Shown: positions 20,049 to 24,855 of the stretch, piece by piece
Position numbering within the stretch: position 1 is the stretch's first letter
Layout of the letters: each line of letters starts with the position of its first letter
Virus record (IMG/VR): IMGVR_UViG_3300043436_002199
Coordinates: 1-24,855 of that record
Origin: a virus
Direction: 5' to 3' (one strand)
DNA length: 24,855 nt
Made by a program: the position numbers and the translations under genes
The notes under the pieces: generated by a model
Databases searched by the model: none
Told to the model about the DNA's origin: nothing
Seen by the model: the letters and a program-made list of their open reading frames with translations, nothing else

Positions 20049-20216
20049 TTACTTGCCTTCTTCTACAGATGCTTTTCTATAATCCGTAACTAGCTTTTTA
20101 AGTTCACCAACTGATTTTCTGGCTTGTTGCTGTGACTTTTTTGTTGTTCCATTATGTTGAGCTTCAAACTCATTCCATAAATTTGACATTGTTTCAAATA
20201 ACTCTTGTTTGTTCAT
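20049..20216 (-). CDS. Histone H1-like DNA-binding micro-protein, 55 aa
   Basis: A 55-codon frame, ATG 20216 to TAA 20049. The N-terminal half (MNKQELFETMSNLWNEFEAQ) is an acidic amphipathic helix. The second half (KKSQQQARKSVGELKKLVTDYRKASVEEGK) matches the C-terminal half of Bacteroidota and chlamydial Hc1-type histone H1-like proteins, where 'R-AR-x-x-L-EL-KKL-x-x-xFRK-xS-xEE' is typical. Those proteins bind DNA and affect nucleoid packing. The gene has its own promoter (20286-20314) and a CA-rich leader. In a phage it may act in genome condensation or gene control. The family pattern is short, so paralogous coiled coil is the main alternative. Confidence 0.7.
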   Translation of the reverse strand: MNKQELFETMSNLWNEFEAQHNGTTKKSQQQARKSVGELKKLVTDYRKASVEEGK

Positions 20217-20260
20217 AATTGTTTGTTTTTGTTTGTTAATAATTGTTTTTGTTTGTTTGT
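20217..20260 (-). repeat. Duplicated CA-rich leader before the histone-like gene
   Basis: On the minus strand the motif ACAAACAAAAACAATTAT is followed by ACAAACAAAAACAAACAATT, an imperfect tandem copy directly before the ATG. It is unstructured and pyrimidine-poor, a form that helps initiation in AT-rich Bacteroidota-type leaders. Confidence 0.6.
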
Positions 20261-20285
20261 CTGTTATAACTTGTTTTCTTTTTAT

Positions 20286-20314
20286 AATATAAAAAATTTT
20301 ATTTAAAATTCAAA
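20286..20314 (-). promoter_or_regulatory. Promoter of the histone-like/DUF5522/ParB-like unit
   Basis: On the minus strand TTTGAAT (20314-20308), 16 nt, TATATT (20291-20286). It is placed just after the stop of the papain-like gene, as the other copies are placed after their upstream genes. Confidence 0.5.
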
Positions 20315-20329
20315 GATTTATGTAAAATA

Positions 20330-20363
20330 TTACATGGTTGGATTACATGGAGTATCTATTCCA
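20330..20363 (-). repeat. 3'-end repeat, copy 2
   Basis: Partner of 19375-19408; it encodes the shared GIDTP-x-(D/N)-PTM tail of the papain-like gene. Confidence 0.85.
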
Positions 20364-20749
20364 GATGCATCGTATTTTGTTTTTTGAATATTAGTGTAAA
20401 ATTCGGCATCCAGCCACGCAGTGCCATATTTTTTTATAAATCGTTGAAAAAATGGTAAATTTGTTAACTCAGTAGTACCATTTAGCATTTCAGCATCATA
20501 AAATTTATTTCCTAACTTTACCCATGAATGTCCACTTGGGTCATTTGGAAAGTCAAAAGACCATTGATGATCTCCTCCAAACCGTTCCATGAATAATGAT
20601 GCCCATATATCACAATAACCATTGTTAATTTCTTGTGGAGTTAATGATTTGTAATCTTCTCTATACTCATCATTTATCCTGGCAATTAATTCAGATTGAA
20701 AATTGTTATCAATACGAGACTCTTTCAATATGTCTTTTAATCGTATCAT
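20330..20749 (-). CDS. Papain-like cysteine hydrolase candidate with capsid-targeting-like N-terminus
   Basis: The 139-aa protein starts MIRLKDILKES (L8-K-E10). The body has NNGYCDIWASLFMERF (42-57, C46), PSGHSWVKLGNKFYDAE (71-87, H74 and D85) and a helix KKYGTAWLDAEF. A Cys in a helix start, a His before a 'W-V-K-x-G' strand and an Asp in 'YDAE' is the order of papain/NlpC/transglutaminase-like hydrolases. The tail YDASGIDTPCNPTM matches that of the ParB-like protein. It follows the ribonucleotide reductase gene after the leader repeat, with no visible promoter of its own. Peptidase, deamidase or transglutaminase are all open; only the triad layout is seen. Confidence 0.5.
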   Translation of the reverse strand: MIRLKDILKESRIDNNFQSELIARINDEYREDYKSLTPQEINNGYCDIWASLFMERFGGDHQWSFDFPNDPSGHSWVKLGNKFYDAEMLNGTTELTNLPFFQRFIKKYGTAWLDAEFYTNIQKTKYDASGIDTPCNPTM

Positions 20750-20761
20750 ATTAATAAATAT
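20735..20761 (-). repeat. Leader repeat, copy 3 (start of papain-like gene)
   Basis: Identical over 27 nt to 19306-19332 and over 20 nt to 19817-19836. Confidence 0.9.
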
Positions 20762-20776
20762 AAGGCGCCTGCGAAA

Positions 20777-22633
20777 TTAAGCAATCTCACACGCTCCACC
20801 TGCACACGCTAATTCACCGGCCCGATCTGTATTGTCATCTAATTCAATAACTTTTGATAAATCAATTGACACTAGTGACTTAAACATTTCTTCATATACT
20901 TCTTTAGTACAATCTTCAAATGGAGCCTGCATATAAGTATGGTCTGAATAGGGCAGTACTGATAATCCATTGTAATGTTCTCGATTTTCCCACATCCATT
21001 CTCCTGCCAATTCCCATTCGTCTGGTTTCAAAGATACTGTTGCTGATACATTATGTGTATTGTTTCCGTTTCTATGTCCTGGTTTAACCCATTCCAAATG
21101 CACTTTTTTAATACGATCTAACAATTGGAACGGGGACTCTGTTCGCATAATTGCCCCATCCGGTGCTTTTTGCGGAATTGAAATTACTGCCGTGTCATGT
21201 GGACGGAAATATTCATCTTGTACTAACTCTGGGTTGTTAGCTGCTAAATATGAATAAATTGATTCATTCTTTCCTACTCTAATACGACGGATATAATAAT
21301 CATTGTGCCAAGCATGTATTCCTGAACTAGTACCCAAAGTAAGGGATGTTGTTCCTGCGGGTTTAACTGTTGTGGTTCTTGCTGATTTATTGATACCAAT
21401 TAACTCAGCTACCCTCGCATTTTCTTGTTTAACCGTTTTTGCAGCAGATTTCATATCAAATCCTAACACCGTCCCAGATCCAATACCCGTCATCGATACC
21501 CCAATTAACGCATCTTTTTCAGTTGTTCGTTGCCAAACTGGTCTCAAATAATGAAAATTTGTATATCCGGCTTGAAGCGTTCCAATAAATGCAGCAGCTT
21601 TAACACGGGCTTCATAATCTTCTTGAGATTCAATGTCAGATGCATTAACTTCGCATAGATTACAGAATTGAAATGGTCTAAGTGCAATCTCACAACATGG
21701 ATTCGTTCCCCAATCTTTATCATTGGTTAAATAGATACCCGGTTCGCCTGCCCCCGATAACTCAACACGTTTCCATAAATCCATAAAGAATTCTTTGGTT
21801 AATTTATGACGCATCAATGTAGCAGAATTATTAGCACGACCTCTTTGTGGATTTGTTTCCCACCAATTGCCTGATTTGCACGCAATCATTTCTTCATCAT
21901 CTGCGGAGAACAAACTAATCAATGCCGCTCTACGAATACCGCCGGCTAACACCGCATCTGCAATATGACATACCATATCATGAACTTCGATCGTAGACAA
22001 TCTATCACCATCATTTTTAGCATCCAGAATACCTGCTAACTTAATCAAACATTCTTTAAGTGGTTGTGGGCCCGGTGCCTTTCCTCCAGATGTAACAAGT
22101 CGCGCGCCTTTTTGTCGAATATCAGAAAAATCAAACACAAATGTACTTCCTCCAATAAAATATGACTTAACTAATACCTTAACGGCATCAGCCCATCCTT
22201 CGATTGAATCGGTAATTAAATAACGCCGATTCCTATTTGGATTTGGTTTATGAATTTCTGGTAGTTTTTCTATATGATGTTTTTGCACTGAATATCCTAC
22301 CCCAGTGCCACCTAATAATAAAAACATTGTTTCGCCAAACGCTCTATAATCATCGATTGGTAAATATGCACAGTTATAAATTCGATTAGGAGAAATTTCA
22401 ATAGGTTTTCCACCAAACTGTAAACTTCTCATTGATGGTAATACTTTTTTATCGTAAACGTATTTATATGCATTCTCAATTTCATCCGTTAAATGCGGAT
22501 ATTTTTTAATGTGCATTTGTTTATTTCTTGTAACTAACTCGTCCCATGATTCCCGTCGATTGTGGTTGGGAAGATATTTTGAGTATTTCATGTGTACTGT
22601 AATTTCACTTAGAATTTGATTTGAAATTTCCAT
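20777..22633 (-). CDS. nrdJ: Adenosylcobalamin-dependent (class II) ribonucleotide reductase
   Basis: The 618-aa protein matches the monomeric B12-dependent reductase. IYNCAYLPI (85-93) gives redox Cys88. NPCCEIALRPFQFC (311-324) gives the thiyl-radical Cys313 and its redox partner Cys324, eleven residues apart as in the Lactobacillus enzyme. The end ACAGGACEIA gives the C-terminal shuttle cysteines C610 and C615 (C-x4-C). LLLGGTGVGYSVQ (106-118) and GSTFVFDFSDIR are barrel strands. It reduces ribonucleotides to deoxyribonucleotides without oxygen, needing adenosylcobalamin and thioredoxin. A good AAAGGA ribosome site lies before the ATG. It lies between an intrinsic terminator and the accessory gene block; no NrdA/B is seen. 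Confidence 0.93.
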   Translation of the reverse strand: MEISNQILSEITVHMKYSKYLPNHNRRESWDELVTRNKQMHIKKYPHLTDEIENAYKYVYDKKVLPSMRSLQFGGKPIEISPNRIYNCAYLPIDDYRAFGETMFLLLGGTGVGYSVQKHHIEKLPEIHKPNPNRNRRYLITDSIEGWADAVKVLVKSYFIGGSTFVFDFSDIRQKGARLVTSGGKAPGPQPLKECLIKLAGILDAKNDGDRLSTIEVHDMVCHIADAVLAGGIRRAALISLFSADDEEMIACKSGNWWETNPQRGRANNSATLMRHKLTKEFFMDLWKRVELSGAGEPGIYLTNDKDWGTNPCCEIALRPFQFCNLCEVNASDIESQEDYEARVKAAAFIGTLQAGYTNFHYLRPVWQRTTEKDALIGVSMTGIGSGTVLGFDMKSAAKTVKQENARVAELIGINKSARTTTVKPAGTTSLTLGTSSGIHAWHNDYYIRRIRVGKNESIYSYLAANNPELVQDEYFRPHDTAVISIPQKAPDGAIMRTESPFQLLDRIKKVHLEWVKPGHRNGNNTHNVSATVSLKPDEWELAGEWMWENREHYNGLSVLPYSDHTYMQAPFEDCTKEVYEEMFKSLVSIDLSKVIELDDNTDRAGELACAGGACEIA

Positions 22634-22665
22634 ATTTCCTTTGTTTAAATTAAATGTTCGTAGAT

Positions 22666-22692
22666 AAAAAAAGGTCGAGTGTTTGCCCGACC
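22666..22692 (-). terminator. Rho-independent terminator between helicase and nrdJ
   Basis: Minus-strand reading gives GGTCG (22692-22688), a 10-nt loop, CGACC (22677-22673), then seven T (22672-22666). The stem is 5 bp with four G/C pairs. It lies between the helicase stop and the nrdJ start. Confidence 0.75.
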
Positions 22693-22717
22693 CATTTCTG
22701 TATTAATAAATATAGTA

Positions 22718-24079
22718 CTATCCTAATGATCCACCTAGATCTTTAAATTTTTGTGCTAAATTTTTCTTAACTAGAGTTTCTCCGGTTTTCATTGTTTGAG
22801 TTGTTTGTCTACCTTGAGTGGTCTGTGGTTCAAAAAACTGAAATTGGCCGTTATTTGTGTTAATTTTACTGGGTAATGTAATACCATCTGGGCCAAATCT
22901 ATTTTTAATTACATGTCCCCTACCAGTTCCAGACAATTTATCTTCTACTTTTCTTGATAATGACATCAAGAAATCAGCAACCATAACTTTACCGTATGAT
23001 GATGCAATTTTATCTGCTTCGATAATATCATCTTCCAGTGCAGATCTACTAGCTTGCGATGCCGTCCAAACAGGAACGTTATACTCTCCAGCCATTCCTC
23101 GTAGGTCTTCGTATAATTCTTCTAGTGCCTCGTGTTTATCTTTCTTAGTATTTATTTTTAACAGATCCCCGTAGTCGACGATTACCAAATCTGGCGCTGT
23201 TCCTAGCATTATTATTTTTTCTAAATGAGCTTTAAGTCCCATCACACCGATCGATTTAGTTGGAAAATGTTTTATAATTAAGGTACCTGGTGTTTTTTCT
23301 ATAGTTTTTTCTATATCAGAAATATGATGTTTTAACTCCTGTGCGCCTATACCTGTTAATACCGAGTCATATCTTTGACCAACATAATCCTGATTTAATT
23401 CTAATGTATAATGTACTACAGTTTTGCCAACTTTCAACGCATTTCGGCCGATATTGATTAACAGCCATGATTTTCCAATACCAGCTGGTGCCATTACTAC
23501 CCCTAATTCGCCTTTTGCTAATCCACCATCCATTAAATCATCAACTACATCCCACCCGGTAGTAATAGTGTCACGAGCAGCTGTTGTATATCTTATAGCA
23601 ATATCCTTTTTATAATCTAAACCAACATCAGTATCAGCACCAGCTTTCATTGCATTGTCAATTGTTGTTTTAATTGCGTCAAAGTTCCCGATCGATAACA
23701 ACTGAACTGATTCTGTTATCGCTCGTTTTATTTCTTGATTCTTACAAAAAGTAAGTATTTCATCTTTAACAAATTTTAAATCGTCTGATTCTATATAACG
23801 AAATATTTCTTTTAATTGCTCTAATATTGCAACTTTCAATACTTCGTCGGTTACATCTGTTATTTTAACTTTTAAAACGTCTTTAGTTGGCGGTGTTTTA
23901 TATTTTTTAAAGTGGTCTAGTATTATTTCTAGAACCCATATATTAGCATCAGATTCAAAATATTCTGGCTGAATTATATCAGCTATTTGTTGCATAAATC
24001 CTCTATCTGAAAACATAGCCGCAATTGCTTTAACCTGAAAGCTCCACCCGTATTCCGTAAGTTTATCTGATGATGTCAT
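22718..24079 (-). CDS. 41: Replicative DNA helicase, DnaB-like (T4 gp41-like)
   Basis: The 453-aa protein has an N-terminal helical domain (1-150) and a RecA-like C-terminal motor. Walker A is MAPAGIGKS (196-204), Walker B is PDLVIVDYGDLL (296-307), and TGRGHVIKNRFGPDG-type sequence near residue 400 matches the last DnaB motif with its arginine finger region. The TITTGWDVVDDLMDGGLAKGELG block (171-193) leading to Walker A is typical. The helicase unwinds the fork 5'-3' as a hexamer. No primase gene is in the window. It follows the 5'-3' exonuclease gene and is bordered downstream by the terminator. Confidence 0.92.
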   Translation of the reverse strand: MTSSDKLTEYGWSFQVKAIAAMFSDRGFMQQIADIIQPEYFESDANIWVLEIILDHFKKYKTPPTKDVLKVKITDVTDEVLKVAILEQLKEIFRYIESDDLKFVKDEILTFCKNQEIKRAITESVQLLSIGNFDAIKTTIDNAMKAGADTDVGLDYKKDIAIRYTTAARDTITTGWDVVDDLMDGGLAKGELGVVMAPAGIGKSWLLINIGRNALKVGKTVVHYTLELNQDYVGQRYDSVLTGIGAQELKHHISDIEKTIEKTPGTLIIKHFPTKSIGVMGLKAHLEKIIMLGTAPDLVIVDYGDLLKINTKKDKHEALEELYEDLRGMAGEYNVPVWTASQASRSALEDDIIEADKIASSYGKVMVADFLMSLSRKVEDKLSGTGRGHVIKNRFGPDGITLPSKINTNNGQFQFFEPQTTQGRQTTQTMKTGETLVKKNLAQKFKDLGGSLG

Positions 24080-24090
24080 ATTGATATTAT

Positions 24091-24110
24091 ATTAATAAAA
24101 TTTTATTAAT
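24091..24110. repeat. Perfect 20-bp A/T palindrome before the helicase gene
   Basis: ATTAATAAAA is followed directly by its reverse complement TTTTATTAAT. It overlaps the exonuclease stop codon and ends 12 nt before the helicase ATG. It could be a hairpin or a dimeric protein site. Confidence 0.6.
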
Positions 24111-24855
24111 CCAAATTAGTTGTTTGTTGTGCAAACGCATTTAATGATAACCAAGTAGTATTCAACCAATCTGGTAAATTTTTCATTGTCGTCCACATTT
24201 TATCTTCCATAAACAATTTTCGAAATTCATTTTTATTTAACATTGGAATTTCAGATTCGACTATTTTTCGTATGTTAGATTTATTCTGGGCTGGAATATC
24301 TAGTTCTTTCAAATTCATTAACAAGAAATTTTTATATAATATTTCTTTATTATTGGAGATTGTTTTATATTTTGTAGATTCGGTTAATAACCGAGTTGAT
24401 TTTTCAATTACTTGATCTATTCCAAATCCAGCTGGATCTGTTAATTCTGGTAATAGTTTTAATATTGTTTTCGGACCAATCCCAGATATCCCAGGTATAT
24501 TATCTGATTTGTCGCCCGTAAATGATCGGTATACTACATAATTATTTGGGTGTACACCAAATTCATTAATAACAGTTTCAACTGTATACATTTGTTTTTT
24601 GATAGGACTCCAAATTTGCACCTTATCATTAACTAGTTGATAAAAATCTCGATCTGTACTTACAATTGTAATACGTTTACTAGTATCATTATACATTTCT
24701 GAAATATAAGTAATAGTATCATCAGCTTCGATTCCGTCAATTGATAAAAATGTAACTGGTAAACAATCTAAATAGGAAACCAATCTACTAAATTGATACC
24801 GCATTGCTTCCTGTTCGTCTTCAATTGAAGCAAATGTCTGATGATCATGTCTCCG
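24106..24855 (-). CDS. 5'-3' exonuclease / RNase H-like FEN nuclease, partial (5' end off window)
   Basis: The frame stays open to the right edge, so the ATG at 24804 is probably internal and the true start lies outside. The visible residues include LSIDGIEADDTITYI (the E-A-D-D metal site), ITIVSTDRDFYQLV (the S-T-D-x-D-F site) and GDKSDNIPGISGIGPKT (metal Asp residues followed by the helix-hairpin-helix DNA-binding loop). These are the FEN/5'-3' exonuclease motifs found in T4 RNase H, which removes RNA primers from lagging-strand fragments, and in the polymerase I exonuclease domain. The missing part carries the first metal-binding Asp. It is followed by the helicase gene after 26 nt. Confidence 0.9.
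   Translation of the reverse strand, partial: RRHDHQTFASIEDEQEAMRYQFSRLVSYLDCLPVTFLSIDGIEADDTITYISEMYNDTSKRITIVSTDRDFYQLVNDKVQIWSPIKKQMYTVETVINEFGVHPNNYVVYRSFTGDKSDNIPGISGIGPKTILKLLPELTDPAGFGIDQVIEKSTRLLTESTKYKTISNNKEILYKNFLLMNLKELDIPAQNKSNIRKIVESEIPMLNKNEFRKLFMEDKMWTTMKNLPDWLNTTWLSLNAFAQQTTNLD

Noticed and set aside
20760-20775. AGGCGCCT palindrome between nrdJ and the papain-like gene
   Set aside because: It is only eight bases and has no T-tract, so it is neither a terminator nor a convincing regulatory site.
1-24855. tRNA genes, insertion sequences, attachment sites and replication origin
   Set aside because: Gaps are short and no cloverleaf pattern, inverted-repeat-bounded transposase, integrase or origin-like repeat cluster was found by eye.

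Overview
The window looks like part of an AT-rich, T4-like tailed phage (or prophage-like contig). Every convincing gene is on the minus strand, so transcription runs from high to low coordinates. Packing is very tight, with many 1-8 nt overlaps of the TAATG or ATGA type. The replication genes are T4-type: family B polymerase (gp43), sliding clamp (gp45), clamp loader large and small subunits (gp44, gp62), DnaB-like helicase (gp41) and a FEN-family 5'-3' exonuclease cut by the right edge. A histone H1-like micro-protein, a DUF5522-type Cys-rich protein and TTTG-type -33 promoter elements point, weakly, to a Bacteroidota host. No terminase, capsid, tail, integrase, tRNA or CRISPR was seen.

Layout in transcription order. 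(1) 24855-20777: 5'-3' exonuclease, helicase, intrinsic terminator, then a B12-dependent class II ribonucleotide reductase. (2) 20761-18904: an accessory block of small genes (papain-like hydrolase candidate, histone-like protein, DUF5522, ParB-like domain protein, ADP-ribosyltransferase-like protein). Three of these share an identical 20-nt leader and an N-terminus of the form MIRL-x5-E, and two also share a C-terminal tail. (3) 18900-12722: folE-queD-queE for 7-carboxy-7-deazaguanine, then a short secreted- or capsid-type protein, thioredoxin, GroES-like co-chaperonin, a small membrane protein, hypoxanthine phosphoribosyltransferase and DNA polymerase. (4) 12688-10729: two unknown proteins with a shared N-terminus, a holin-like 55-aa protein and a clear terminator. 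(5) 10719-3710: an unknown protein, then one long unit: nucleotidyltransferase, PTPS/QueD-like protein, glycosyltransferase, DpdA-like DNA transglycosylase, clamp, dUTPase, clamp loader and small genes. (6) 3727-1: a Cas4/RecB-like nuclease, a SLOG protein and two more glycosyltransferases, the last cut by the left edge.

Two systems stand out. First, the phage very probably replaces guanine in its DNA with a 7-deazaguanine (FolE-QueD-QueE plus DpdA). No QueC is visible, and dpdA is embedded with a nucleotidyltransferase and a glycosyltransferase, which suggests carboxy-deazaguanine or a further sugar-decorated base. Second, six otherwise unrelated small proteins begin with a short basic/hydrophobic segment ending in (L/I)-x-E near residue 10. 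This is the same form and register as the capsid-targeting sequence of T4 internal proteins, which the prohead protease cleaves. They may be cargo packaged in the head and injected with the DNA; candidate activities include ADP-ribosyltransferase, cysteine hydrolase and ParB/Srx-fold.

Regulation: several gaps hold a repeated TTTGAA(A/T)-N16-TATAAT/TATATT element on the minus strand, and two intrinsic terminators are visible (10729-10758, 22666-22692). No stretch longer than about 300 bases lacks a gene.
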